The notes beneath the pieces are model-generated. The model was not told the DNA's origin and made no database searches. It saw only the letters and a list, made by a program, of their open reading frames with translations. The position numbers were made by a program, and so were the translations under genes. Positions 14,222 through 22,472 of a stretch of DNA of 35,444 bases are shown here, one piece after another. Position 1 is the stretch's first letter, and the number at the start of each line of letters is the position of its first letter. Source of the DNA: JBEKHI01 sp050012355 (lineage in GTDB: Bacteria > Actinomycetota > Actinomycetes > Streptosporangiales > Streptosporangiaceae). The stretch covers positions 1 to 35,444 of the forward strand of contig JBEKHI010000026.1 of the NCBI GenBank assembly GCA_050012355.1, given 5' to 3'.

Positions 14222-15617
14222 CGTTCTCCTTCAGGTACCGGTCGCGGAGCAGGCGGCGCAGCGCCTTGCCCGACGGAAGTCGCGGTATGTCATCGACGAC
14301 GATGACGCGGGCCGGGCGCTTGTAGGAGGCCATCCGCTCGCCGATGTAGGCCACCAGCTGGTCGGGGTCGACCGGCGCGCGCGGAGCGACCGCGGCGATG
14401 ATCGCCTCGCCGTCCTTGGCGTCGGGGATGCCGAAGACCGCGCAGTCGGTGATGTCCGGGTGGCCCAGCAGGACCCCCTCGATCTCGGCGGGCGCGACCT
14501 GGAACGCGCGGACCTTGATCATCTCCTTGCAGCGGTCGGTGAGCCGCACCCAGCCGTCGGAGTCGATGAAGCCGACGTCACCGGTCCGGTACCAGCCGTC
14601 GGCGAAGGCGTCGTCGTTGGCCTCGCCGGGCAGGTAGCCCGCCATCAGCGAGGACGCCCGGGCCTGGATCTCACCGGACTGGCCCCGCGGCAGCGGCTCA
14701 CCGGTGTCGAGGTCAGCGACCCGCAGCAGCACGCCGGGGACGGCCCGCCCGACGGAGTCCAGCCGCGGGTTGCCGATCGGGTTGCACGCGATGACCGGCA
14801 GCTCGCTGGCGCCGTAGGCGGGCAGCCACCCGACGCCGCTTCGCCGGGTCACGGTCTCGGCGACGCTGCTGGTGACCGGGGTCGCGCCCCACATGATGTA
14901 CCGCAGGCTGCTCAGGTCGTAGTCTTCCAGCTTCGGGTGGTTCGCCAAGGCCAGCGCGATCGGGGCGACCGCCATCTCCAGCGTGATCTGGTCGGTCTCG
15001 ATGGTGCGCAGCACCTGGTCCAGGTCGAACCGCCGGTGCAGCCGCATCCAGGTCCCGGCCCGCAGCGCGGTGACGATGTTCAGCAGACCGAGGATGTGCG
15101 AGGGCGGCGTCGCGATCTGGATCCGGTCCTTGCTGGTCAGCTTGAGCGCGTCTCGCCAGTGCCGGACGGCGGCGTCCAGCGATCCGTGGGTGTGCCGGAC
15201 CGCTTTGGGCAGGCCGGTGGTGCCGGAGCTGAACACCAGGACGGCGTCGCGAGCCGGGCCCGGCGGGGGCGCCGCTGGATTGGGATCGGGCCGGATCGGC
15301 TCGTCGAGGTGGATCATCGCGGGCACGCGCTCGGCTAGTAGCGGATGATCCCCGACGGCGTACCGCGGCTGGGTGATCGCGAGCGCGTGGTCCAGCTCGG
15401 TCTGCCGCCAGGCCGGGCTCATCAGCACCGCCGCCGCGCCAAGCCGCCAGGTCGCGAGCATGGCGATCACGAACTCGGGCCGGTTAGAGCTCATGACGGC
15501 CACCCGATCACCGCCCGTGGCACCCTGGCTCGCGAGCCTTCTGGCCAGTCCGTCGGCCAGCGCATCCAGCTCGTCGACGCTGTACTCCCGGTCCTCGAAA
15601 CAGAGCGCGGCGTCCAT
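14199..15617 (-). CDS. Acyl-CoA ligase (AMP-forming, FadD-like) 2
   Basis: A 472-residue ANL-superfamily ligase. Seen: the AMP-binding loop FSSGTTGLPKAVRHTHGS, the motif YGASELP, GWYRTGDVGFIDSDGWVRLTDR, and the C-terminal Lys in LPSGKALRR. ATG at 15617 lies 8 nt after a GGAG ribosome site. First gene of a four-gene minus-strand operon with a dehydrogenase pair and a crotonase, so it would activate the acid that those enzymes then oxidise. It diverges from the ferredoxin/flavin reductase, with a shared operator at 15654-15670 between them, so activation and oxygenation are likely induced together. Confidence 0.92.
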   Translation of the reverse strand: MDAALCFEDREYSVDELDALADGLARRLASQGATGGDRVAVMSSNRPEFVIAMLATWRLGAAAVLMSPAWRQTELDHALAITQPRYAVGDHPLLAERVPAMIHLDEPIRPDPNPAAPPPGPARDAVLVFSSGTTGLPKAVRHTHGSLDAAVRHWRDALKLTSKDRIQIATPPSHILGLLNIVTALRAGTWMRLHRRFDLDQVLRTIETDQITLEMAVAPIALALANHPKLEDYDLSSLRYIMWGATPVTSSVAETVTRRSGVGWLPAYGASELPVIACNPIGNPRLDSVGRAVPGVLLRVADLDTGEPLPRGQSGEIQARASSLMAGYLPGEANDDAFADGWYRTGDVGFIDSDGWVRLTDRCKEMIKVRAFQVAPAEIEGVLLGHPDITDCAVFGIPDAKDGEAIIAAVAPRAPVDPDQLVAYIGERMASYKRPARVIVVDDIPRLPSGKALRRLLRDRYLKENDGRPADA

Positions 15618-15653
15618 AGGAGAATCTCCCCTCGGTCTGTGCCTCTTGTGATG

Positions 15654-15670
15654 GGAGAATATAATTCTCA
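15654..15670. promoter_or_regulatory. Operator GGAGAAT-ATA-ATTCTCA between divergent genes
   Basis: 13 of 14 arm positions match the regulon consensus. It lies 37 bp from each of the two divergent start codons (ligase at 15617, reductase at 15707) and would control both directions. Confidence 0.7.
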
Positions 15671-15706
15671 TATTGCTAGAACATTCATACCAGATGGAGG
15701 GCACCC

Positions 15707-16693
15707 ATGCCGAGACCCGTCTTCGGGCGCGCGACGGTCACCCGTGTCGTCCAGGAGACCGCCGATACTCGCACCTTCGTGCTGGAGCCTCAGGGTTCGC
15801 GGTTCGCGTACCTGGCCGGCCAGTACTGCACGTTTCGCGTGCCGGTGGATGGGGTGGACCGGTTTCGCTCGTACTCGATGTCCAGCGCCCCCGACGTGGA
15901 CGATGAGCTGATGACGACGGTCAAACGGGTGCCGGGCGGGCTGGTGTCTACCTGGCTTCACTCGCAGGTGGTTCCTGGGTTGTCGCTGGAACTGACTCCG
16001 CCGACGGGACGGTTCGTGTTGCGTGCTGACGCTTCGGTGCCGTTGCTGGGGTTCTGCGGCGGCAGCGGGATCACGCCGGTGCTGTCGCTCGCCAAGTCCG
16101 CGCTCGCCTCGACTGGGCGGCCGGTGCGGTTGCTATGCGCCGACCGGGACCGTGAGTCGGCGATCTTCTTGTCCGCTCTGTCCGACCTCGCGGCGCGGTA
16201 CCCGGGACGGCTGTCCGTGGTCCGGCGCTACGACGTCTCGGACGGGCTGGCGGACGCGGAGGTGGTGCGGTCCTTCGTGGGTGCCGATGTCGAGGCGGAC
16301 TGCTACGTGTGCGGGCCGCAGGGGTTCATGGACGTGGTGGAGTCGGCGCTACCGGGGCCGGGGCTGGTGTTTTCCGAGCGCTTCGACGGTTCTCCTGCTT
16401 CGGGTGCGACTTCCGAGACGGACGGGAAGGTCACCATCGTGCTGGGGCGCAAGCGGGCGTCGGTGCCACGGCGCGACGGGGAGACCCTGCTGGAGAGTGC
16501 CCGGCGGGCGGGCCTGTCGCCCCCGACCTCCTGCGAGGCGGGTAACTGCGGCACCTGCATCGCCCAGCTCACCGAGGGATCCGCGACGATGCGGGTGAAC
16601 GACGTGCTCACCGACGAGGAGGTCGCCGAAGGGTACGTGCTTACCTGCCAGGGCGTGCCGTCGTCCCCCTCGGCGACCGTCGTCTACGAGTAG
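15707..16693 (+). CDS. FAD / plant-type ferredoxin reductase component of a Rieske oxygenase (KshB-like)
   Basis: A 328-residue electron-transfer flavoprotein that would pass electrons from NAD(P)H via FAD and a [2Fe-2S] cluster to a Rieske oxygenase. Domains: FAD-binding barrel (RSYS at 54-57), pyridine-nucleotide domain (FCGGSGITPVLSLAK, then CGPQGF at 202-207), linker, and C-terminal plant-type ferredoxin with ligands Cys276, Cys281, Cys284 and Cys314. The order FAD-NAD-ferredoxin matches KshB and phenylacetyl-CoA-oxygenase-type reductases. ATG at 15707 has GGAGG 6 nt upstream. Its partner is probably the Rieske oxygenase at 33046, 17 kb away but behind the same operator. A short hairpin follows the stop codon. 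Confidence 0.9.
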   Translation: MPRPVFGRATVTRVVQETADTRTFVLEPQGSRFAYLAGQYCTFRVPVDGVDRFRSYSMSSAPDVDDELMTTVKRVPGGLVSTWLHSQVVPGLSLELTPPTGRFVLRADASVPLLGFCGGSGITPVLSLAKSALASTGRPVRLLCADRDRESAIFLSALSDLAARYPGRLSVVRRYDVSDGLADAEVVRSFVGADVEADCYVCGPQGFMDVVESALPGPGLVFSERFDGSPASGATSETDGKVTIVLGRKRASVPRRDGETLLESARRAGLSPPTSCEAGNCGTCIAQLTEGSATMRVNDVLTDEEVAEGYVLTCQGVPSSPSATVVYE

Positions 16694-16711
16694 GCATTCC
16701 GGCGGGAATGC
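16694..16711. terminator. Hairpin after the reductase gene
   Basis: GCATTCC-GGCG-GGAATGC directly follows the reductase stop codon: 7-bp perfect stem, 4-nt loop, no T-run. It separates the reductase from the convergent AbiE toxin gene. Confidence 0.5.
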
Positions 16712-16739
16712 TCGGCGTAATTGCGCATCGAGGCTCCGT

Positions 16740-17708
16740 TCAGTAGAGGCTTGCGTCGGCGATGCGACTGCTGGGCAGGGTGGCCACGGCGCGCAGTGCG
16801 AGAGGCCGGTCCTGCTCGCGGGCCTTGGCGAGGATCCGTTCGTTTTCGTCAAGTTCGCTGAGGAACCGGAAGTGGGTTCGGAGAGCGTCGGATAGCTCTG
16901 CGACGGTCGGTGTGGGAACCGCGAGCGCGCCGATGTCCTCTTCGTCGAACTCACCCGTGCTACGGTCGCGCAGCCATCGCGCCGGGTCAAAGGCGGGTCC
17001 TTCGTGACCGGGTTTCCACCAGGTGTGGCCGACGTGCATGCCGTTGGCATCGACCCAGATCTTGAGCACGGCAAGCCGCCGGATGAGCGCCAGATCCAGC
17101 GGGCCGGTGATGGCGGCGTTGCTCATCACCCAACGCAAGTCGTACATGTCGCGTGCCGGGGTCGCGCGGTTGAGCCGGGCGATCTTCTCGGCGATGTTTT
17201 CCTCCAGCCGGATCACCTGCAACGCGGGGAGTGCGGGCGGTCCATATTGCGCGTGGATGGGCAGCGGGTGCCAGCGGCGGCGGACCGGTTCCAGCCACGG
17301 TGGCGGATTCAGGTCAAGCTTGCTCTGCAGCGATGACGCGCCGCCGAACGGATGGGCGTAGGTGAGAGTCCACTTTCCGCGCCGCTCGATGACGCCGTAC
17401 CCGAACGGCTCGATCCTCAGCCCGTCAATGGCTGCGATCAGCTCCGTCAGCGCATCGTCGGGGGTCTCGCCGATCCCGGTGAAGGCGAAGTCCAGGTCGA
17501 GTGAGAACCGGCCAGCATTGCCTGCGTAGAGTTTGCGCAGCGATGTCCCGCCTTTGAACGCGAGCGGCTCCAGGACGCCGACGTCGTTCAGGTGCCGGAG
17601 GAGCAAATCCTGGGCGATATCGCTGATCGCCGCATCGCGCCCTTGGGCTCCTGCGCCCGGCGGGGTGTGGCGGGCAACATGGCCCAGTGTGATCGTGATA
17701 TCACTCAT
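16740..17708 (-). CDS. AbiEii-type nucleotidyltransferase toxin (type IV toxin-antitoxin)
   Basis: A 322-residue member of the AbiEii/AbiGii nucleotidyltransferase toxins, which arrest growth and in several hosts give abortive phage resistance. Conserved motifs are visible: motif I FKGGTSLRKLY (51-61), motif II FSLDLDF (68-74) with its metal-binding acidic pair, motif III around EENIAEKIARL and motif IV RDMYDLRW. The start overlaps the antitoxin stop as ATGA, the expected AbiE bicistron. Convergent with the reductase gene. The pair interrupts the catabolic region and has no TGAGAAT operator, consistent with separate acquisition. Some family members may have other roles. Confidence 0.92.
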   Translation of the reverse strand: MSDITITLGHVARHTPPGAGAQGRDAAISDIAQDLLLRHLNDVGVLEPLAFKGGTSLRKLYAGNAGRFSLDLDFAFTGIGETPDDALTELIAAIDGLRIEPFGYGVIERRGKWTLTYAHPFGGASSLQSKLDLNPPPWLEPVRRRWHPLPIHAQYGPPALPALQVIRLEENIAEKIARLNRATPARDMYDLRWVMSNAAITGPLDLALIRRLAVLKIWVDANGMHVGHTWWKPGHEGPAFDPARWLRDRSTGEFDEEDIGALAVPTPTVAELSDALRTHFRFLSELDENERILAKAREQDRPLALRAVATLPSSRIADASLY

Positions 17709-18502
17709 CCCGCCGGCTCCAGGGTGCGGGGGTCGAAGGGCAGCAGCGTGTCCGCGATCAGCCAGCCGTTGTCATGCCGCAGCAGCGGGCGCCGGGGTCC
17801 GAACCAGGTCTTGCTCCTCGGCGGCGACAACTGCCGTAGTGCGGCGGCCAGATCCGGTCGCAGCCCCTGCAGCAGGTACCCCGTACGAGCCACAACCGCA
17901 GCGGGACGGCCACTGAGTTCCTCGGACAGAGCAGGCCACGATCCCTCCGCCGCAATGCCGGGCAGCCATTCCGCCGCGCTCGCCCAAGACCGCACGGCGG
18001 ACGGCCGCGCCGCCATGTGTACCAGCACGCTCTCCACCGCGAGCACGGGAACCGCGCGCTGGGTGAGAGTATCCAGCCGCGGGGCGAACACCGAAACGCT
18101 CAGCGATTGCGGCAGCTGGCGCGCGAGGGCCGCATCAGAAGCGGCTACTTCTAGCCGGTCCGGGACGCGATTGGCAATCCCGTAGGCCCAGGCGGCCGCC
18201 TGGAATGTCAGTCCGCAGCGGGCATCCGGGTACTGGAGCAGGAACGCGCGCAGCGGCGTCTGAGGATCATGACGTGAATAGGGACCCGCGACCGCGGCGG
18301 GCGCGAACTCCCACACGCCCCGCCGGTCTGTCGCCAGCAGCCACCCTCTCGCCCGAAGTCGCGCCGCCACCACCGCGGCGGAAGTCCGCACGCCCTCCTC
18401 GGCGAGGATCCGGGCAAGCTCATCGCTGGTCACCAGTGTCGGCTGCTCCAGCTCTAGTCGCTCCAGCACCCCCGCCATCGAAGGAGGAATCGTCCGTGTC
18501 AA
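17705..18502 (-). CDS. AbiEi-type antitoxin
   Basis: A 265-residue protein matching the AbiEi layout: an N-terminal winged helix (VTSDELARILAEEGV, then AAVVAARLRARGWL) that would bind its own promoter, and a C-terminal domain (TFQAAAWAYGIANRVPDRLEV onward) that neutralises the toxin. TTG at 18502 is chosen because AGAGGG lies 6 nt upstream; ATG at 18478 is possible but lacks a ribosome site. Translationally coupled to the toxin. AbiEi proteins typically repress the pair from inverted repeats upstream; I saw no convincing repeat within 18503-18600, only locally AT-richer DNA. Confidence 0.85.
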   Translation of the reverse strand: MTRTIPPSMAGVLERLELEQPTLVTSDELARILAEEGVRTSAAVVAARLRARGWLLATDRRGVWEFAPAAVAGPYSRHDPQTPLRAFLLQYPDARCGLTFQAAAWAYGIANRVPDRLEVAASDAALARQLPQSLSVSVFAPRLDTLTQRAVPVLAVESVLVHMAARPSAVRSWASAAEWLPGIAAEGSWPALSEELSGRPAAVVARTGYLLQGLRPDLAAALRQLSPPRSKTWFGPRRPLLRHDNGWLIADTLLPFDPRTLEPAG

Positions 18503-18701
18503 AATAAACCCTCTGATATCTGATTCAGCAATAATCTGGCTACTATCAACACCGCAAGCCAGGTGTCATTTTAAGCGCCTACATGCCATGAACTGATATT
18601 AGCACCACTCATCTGACACCGACGTCTCCTGATGGCCAAGAGCTCGCTGACAGGCCATGGCACCAAGCACCAAGCAGAGGGGTGGCGCGGGCCGACGGTC
18701 A
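18503..18701. other. AT-richer intergenic region upstream of AbiE
   Basis: Visibly lower in GC than its surroundings, especially 18503-18610, and without a supported gene. It should hold the AbiE promoter (minus strand). No clear -35/-10 pair or operator could be assigned. The base composition shift fits acquired DNA around the toxin-antitoxin pair. Confidence 0.5.
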
Positions 18702-18781
18702 CTTATCCCGGGTTAGTACACGCTGGCCGACCGACATATACCGAAATTATAGGCGGGTAGCGTACACGAACCCGGGATAAG
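18702..18781. repeat. 80-bp palindromic element with 23-bp inverted arms
   Basis: Left arm 18702-18724 and right arm 18759-18781 are inverted copies at 20 of 23 positions; both outer ends read CTTATCCCGGGTT inward. The 34-nt centre is AT-richer. There is no T-run, and it lies upstream of the AbiE pair and beyond the 3' end of the LLM gene. It looks like a tiny MITE, a recombination site or a very large hairpin. No second copy was found in the window. Confidence 0.7.
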
Positions 18782-18788
18782 ACGCGAT

Positions 18789-18850
18789 GGGCCGCTGCCG
18801 CGACGCCAGGGCCGCTGCCGCGACGCCCGCGACGGCCGCGACGCCCGCCG
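18789..18850. repeat. GC-rich short tandem repeat
   Basis: The 20-bp unit beginning GGGCCGCTGCCGCGACGCC occurs at 18789 and 18809, followed by shorter copies of GCGACGCC and GCGACGGCC up to the end of the LLM gene. Two full copies only. Probably replication slippage; a 3' structural role is possible. Confidence 0.7.
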
Positions 18851-18851
18851 G

Positions 18852-19808
18852 TCAGCGCAGCTGCGCGGCTATGGCGGCGACCAGTTCGCGGGTCCGCTGC
18901 TTGGAGGCGACCAGTTCCTCGCGGCCGGAGCCGAGGGGCAGCAGACGAACCGACAGGTCCGTCGCACCAGCGGAAGCGAAACGCTGGAAGCCAGCCAGAA
19001 TCGTGGCCTCGTCGCCGGCGATGCACAGGTCACCCACGGAACGGGCGTCTCCGTGAGACAGGATCCGCTGGTAGTTCGGCGAGGAATCCGCCTCGCCGAG
19101 TACCCGGCCCGCCCGCTCCCGCACGGCATCAACCTCCGACGGCAGACACAGACAGACCGGGACGCCGGCCACGATCCGTGGTGCGGGCCGACCGGCGTCA
19201 GCAGCCGCCTTGGTGAGACGCGGCACCACGTGGGAAGCGACCGCGCGAGCGTCGGCCATCCACAAGATGGTGCCGTCCGCCCGCGACCCCGCGATGCCGA
19301 GCATGACCGGGCCGAGCGCGGCGACCAGCACCGGCAGCGGCGCTACCGGAGCGAGGCTGAGCGGGTTATGCACGCTGAACGTCTCGTTCACCACGTCGAC
19401 CTGATCGGATCCGCTGAACGCCGCGTTCAGCACCTCCAGGTAATCCCGGGTGTATCCGGCGGGCCGCTCGTACGGCAGCCCGAGCATGTCCTGGATGATC
19501 CAGTGGTGTGACGGCCCGATGCCGAGCGCGACCCGCCCGTCGGCCACCGCGTGCGCGGACAGCGCCTGCCGCGCCAGTGCGATCGGATGCTGGGCCTGCA
19601 ACGGGACGACCGCGCTGCCGATCTCGATCCGCGTGGTCCTGGTGGCCAGCAGTGTCACCGCCACGAACGCGTCGAAGTCCGACGGGACCTGCGGGACCCA
19701 GACCGTGTCGAGCCCCGCTTCCTCCGCCCAGAGGGCATCGGAAACCATGAACCCGGCCTTGCGCGCGGTGTCCCGCCGCTCCGGCCCGACCATCACGCCA
19801 ACGCGCAT
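18852..19808 (-). CDS. LLM-class (luciferase-like, probably F420-dependent) oxidoreductase
   Basis: A 318-residue TIM-barrel flavin/F420 enzyme. Seen: the family opening MRVGVMVG, AEEAGLDTVWVPQV, the IEIGSAVVPLQAQHPIALARQALS stretch split across strand 3 and helix 3, VALGIGPSHHW, and a C-terminal DLSVRLLPLG. F420 use is inferred from the resemblance to actinobacterial F420-dependent LLM proteins; an FMN-dependent monooxygenase is the alternative. ATG at 19808 has GGAGG 10 nt upstream. It is the last gene of the minus-strand operon amidohydrolase_2 - ligase - LLM led by the operator at 22456, with 21 nt to the ligase. Confidence 0.88.
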   Translation of the reverse strand: MRVGVMVGPERRDTARKAGFMVSDALWAEEAGLDTVWVPQVPSDFDAFVAVTLLATRTTRIEIGSAVVPLQAQHPIALARQALSAHAVADGRVALGIGPSHHWIIQDMLGLPYERPAGYTRDYLEVLNAAFSGSDQVDVVNETFSVHNPLSLAPVAPLPVLVAALGPVMLGIAGSRADGTILWMADARAVASHVVPRLTKAAADAGRPAPRIVAGVPVCLCLPSEVDAVRERAGRVLGEADSSPNYQRILSHGDARSVGDLCIAGDEATILAGFQRFASAGATDLSVRLLPLGSGREELVASKQRTRELVAAIAAQLR

Positions 19809-19829
19809 AGCTGCCGTACCTCCGAACGC

Positions 19830-21245
19830 TCACTGGAGCTGATCCTTTTGCACCTTGCCGGTCGCGTTCAGCGGGAGCTCTTTGCGGAATTCGACGTAGC
19901 GCGGCACCTTGAAACCGGCCATGCGTTCCCGGGCCCACCCGATCAGCGCGTCGGCGGTCACCGGTTGCTTGGGGACGATGAAGGCCTTTCCCACCTGCCC
20001 CATCCGTTCATCCGGCACCCCGATCACCGCGACCTGGGCCACCGCCGGATGCTCGAGCAGGAAGTTCTCGATCTCGGCCGGGTAGGCGTTGAACCCGCCG
20101 ACGATGAACATGTCCTTCTTGCGCCCGGTGACGATCAGCCGCCCGCGCTCGATCTTCCCGAGGTCGCCGGTGTGCAGCCACCCGTCGGCGTCGATCGCCT
20201 CCGCGGTGGCCACCGGGTCGTCCAGGTAGCCGCGCATCACGCCGTACCCGCGGACGAGGACCTCCGCGTCCGCGGCGGTCCGTATCTCGAACCCGTCGCA
20301 CGGGACGCCGGCCGTCGTGGCGATATCCCGGAACGAGTCACCAGAACGCGAGGTGGTGACCGTCCCCGCTTCGGTCAGTCCGTAGCCGGTCATGATGTCC
20401 GTGAACGGCAGGTCCTTCTTGATCGACCTGATCAGCTCAACCGGTATGTCCGCCGCGCCGGTCACCGCGACGCGCAGCGACGACAGGTCCCAGCGGGCCC
20501 GCGCGGACAGCAGCGAGTGGTACAGCGTCGGCGCGCCGGGCAGTACCGTGATGCGTTCCTGCTCGACGATCTCGAACACCGAGGCCGCGTCGAAGACGGG
20601 GACCGGGTAGATGGTCATTCCCCGGATCATCGACGCCAGGCAGCCCGCCTTGTAGCCGAAGATGTGGAAGAACGGGTTCACGATCAGGTACTTGTCCCCC
20701 TCGACGACCCGAGCCAGGTCGCACCACTCGCCATAGGCACGGAGCGCCTGGCCGTGTGCCATCAGCACGCCCTTGGGCCGTCCGGTGGTGCCCGAGGTGA
20801 AGAAGATGTCGCAGATGTCGTCCGGGCCCGTCTCGCGTTCGAACGGCGAGCCGCTGTCCAGGAAGCCCGATTTGATATCGATGGCCGGCACGGTCGCCTG
20901 GAACTTGCGGTCCAGGAAGCCCTGCTGCACGAGGACGGCCTTAGCCCCGCTGCGGCTGATGATGTCGTCCGCCTCGGCCTGCTGGAACCTGGTGCTGACC
21001 GGCACCAGCGTCCCGCCCGCGGTGAGCAGTCCGAAGGCGGCGATGATCCACTCGGCCGAGTTCGGCGCCCAGATCGCCGCCCGGTCACCCTTCTCGATCC
21101 CGACATTGGCGAACGCGCCCGCCGCGACCCGCACGCGCCGCGCCAGCTCGGTGAAGGTCAGCCGCAGCGGACCGTCGACAACGGCCTCAGCGTCGCCGAA
21201 GCGGTCCGCCGCGGACTGCACCAGCTCCGGGATGGATCGAGGCAT
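19830..21245 (-). CDS. Acyl-CoA ligase, FadD3-like
   Basis: A 471-residue AMP-forming ligase. Seen: AMP loop FFTSGTTGRPKGVLMAHGQ (149-167), VNPFFHIFGYKAG, GYGLTEAGTVTT, the hinge VTGRKKDMFIVGGFNAYPAEIE, and the catalytic Lys464 in NATGKVQKDQ. The motif order and wording, especially NPFFH-FGYKAG and ERITVLPGAPTLYHSLL, resemble mycobacterial FadD3, which activates the CD-ring propionate of steroids, as I remember its sequence. An orthologous role is not proven. Its ATG shares one base with the amidohydrolase stop (TAATG), so the two are translationally coupled. The likely substrate is a bulky cyclic acid. Confidence 0.88.
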   Translation of the reverse strand: MPRSIPELVQSAADRFGDAEAVVDGPLRLTFTELARRVRVAAGAFANVGIEKGDRAAIWAPNSAEWIIAAFGLLTAGGTLVPVSTRFQQAEADDIISRSGAKAVLVQQGFLDRKFQATVPAIDIKSGFLDSGSPFERETGPDDICDIFFTSGTTGRPKGVLMAHGQALRAYGEWCDLARVVEGDKYLIVNPFFHIFGYKAGCLASMIRGMTIYPVPVFDAASVFEIVEQERITVLPGAPTLYHSLLSARARWDLSSLRVAVTGAADIPVELIRSIKKDLPFTDIMTGYGLTEAGTVTTSRSGDSFRDIATTAGVPCDGFEIRTAADAEVLVRGYGVMRGYLDDPVATAEAIDADGWLHTGDLGKIERGRLIVTGRKKDMFIVGGFNAYPAEIENFLLEHPAVAQVAVIGVPDERMGQVGKAFIVPKQPVTADALIGWARERMAGFKVPRYVEFRKELPLNATGKVQKDQLQ

Positions 21246-22432
21246 TACGCGGCCACGAGTCTGGCGAGGTTACCTCCCATGACCATCGCCTGGTCGGTCT
21301 CGGAAAGCTTGGCGAGATGGTCCACGTAGCTGACCGGGTCGGCGAGGCCCTCCGGGTGCGGGTAGTCCGAGCCGAACAGCACCCGCTCGACGCCGACGAT
21401 GCTCGCCAGCTCGGCCAGGTCTTCCTCCCAGAACGGGCTGATGTGGATCCGGCTCCTGACCGCTTCTACCGGGTCACCGAGGAAGTTCTGCGGCATCTTC
21501 TTGTACACGTCGCCAAGCTGGTCGAGCAGCGGCTTCAGCCAGGCCGAGCCGTTCTCGATGACCGCGACCTTGAGCTCGGGGAACCGGAAGAGCGCGCCGT
21601 GGCAGACCCAGCTCGCGACCGCGTCCGTGACCGGCCGCCACTCGGCCACCATCCGGAAGGTGTCGGACGGCTTGTCCTCGAACGGCCGCATTTCCCGGTC
21701 GCTGCCCTCCCACTCCTGGGAGTAGCGCGCGTAGCCGCTGTCCGAGGAGTGCATCGCGACGAGAACCCTGTGCTTGCTCACCCGCCCCCAGAACGGGTCG
21801 AACTCCGGCAGCGCGAAGCTCCGCGAACCGCGGAACCCTGGTACCGGCGCGGGCCGGACCAGGATCGCCCGGGCCCCGCGTTCGACGCACCACTCGAGTT
21901 CTTCGATGGCCTTCTCTACGATGGGCAAGCTGATCACCGGAGTGGTGAAGATGCGGTCCTTGTAGTTGAAGCCCCACACCTCGTCGAGCCACTGGTTGAG
22001 CGCGTGCACGACCGCGTGAATGAGCTCGGGATCGTCCCGCATGCGCTCCTCGAGCAGGCTGGCCAGGGTGGGGAACATCAGCGACTGGCTGATGCCGAGC
22101 TCGTCCATCAGTTCCGCGCGCGGCCCCGGCTCGCGAAACGCTGGTATCGATCGCATCGGCTCGCCGAAGATCTCCCGCCGGGTCTTGCGGTCGGGGTTGC
22201 CGATGCGGAAGTACTCCTCCATCGCTCCGGGCCTGGCGACCACCTCGAAGGTGGGGTTCGGGATGTAATCGCTGATCTGACCGCGGACCGCGATCTTGGT
22301 GCGCCCGTTGATCTGCACGTACTGGACCGCGCTCTTGTACTGCGCGGGCAGGTACTTGGTGAACGCGTCCTCGGTCTCGTACAGATGGTTGTCCGCATCG
22401 AACAGCGGATACGGCAGTACGCGCGATGGCAT
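21245..22432 (-). CDS. Amidohydrolase_2 family metal-dependent hydrolase/decarboxylase
   Basis: A 395-residue TIM-barrel protein of the PF04909 group (ACMSD / gamma-resorcylate decarboxylase relatives), which hydrolyse or decarboxylate ring compounds. Seen: the first-strand motif FDADNHLYE (metal ligand pattern D/N-x-H), HSSDSGYARY near the centre, VCHGALFRFPELKVAVIENGSAWL and the closing metal motif FGSDYPHPEG. ATG at 22432 has GGAGG 7 nt upstream. First gene of the operon with the FadD3-like ligase and the LLM oxidoreductase; a perfect operator lies 24 bp upstream. It could catalyse ring cleavage or decarboxylation in the pathway. Confidence 0.9.
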   Translation of the reverse strand: MPSRVLPYPLFDADNHLYETEDAFTKYLPAQYKSAVQYVQINGRTKIAVRGQISDYIPNPTFEVVARPGAMEEYFRIGNPDRKTRREIFGEPMRSIPAFREPGPRAELMDELGISQSLMFPTLASLLEERMRDDPELIHAVVHALNQWLDEVWGFNYKDRIFTTPVISLPIVEKAIEELEWCVERGARAILVRPAPVPGFRGSRSFALPEFDPFWGRVSKHRVLVAMHSSDSGYARYSQEWEGSDREMRPFEDKPSDTFRMVAEWRPVTDAVASWVCHGALFRFPELKVAVIENGSAWLKPLLDQLGDVYKKMPQNFLGDPVEAVRSRIHISPFWEEDLAELASIVGVERVLFGSDYPHPEGLADPVSYVDHLAKLSETDQAMVMGGNLARLVAA

Positions 22433-22455
22433 ATGGAATCCTCCCTTGCTGAATA

Positions 22456-22472
22456 TGAGAATCGTATTCTCA
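22456..22472. promoter_or_regulatory. Operator TGAGAAT-CGT-ATTCTCA
   Basis: Perfect 14 of 14 match to the regulon consensus, 24 bp upstream of the amidohydrolase_2 start on the minus strand. It overlaps the final codon of the upstream ligase pseudogene, so this operon has its own promoter. Confidence 0.75.

Noticed and set aside
13806..15338. 510-codon plus-strand frame opposite ligase 2
   Set aside because: Antisense shadow without domains, overlapping three well-supported minus-strand genes.
18789..18850. Short repeats considered as a CRISPR-like or regulatory array
   Set aside because: Only two full 20-bp copies without spacers; better explained as slippage in GC-rich DNA.
19551..21329. 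592-codon plus-strand frame opposite the FadD3-like ligase
   Set aside because: Composition typical of an antisense frame in high-GC DNA; no motif and no promoter.
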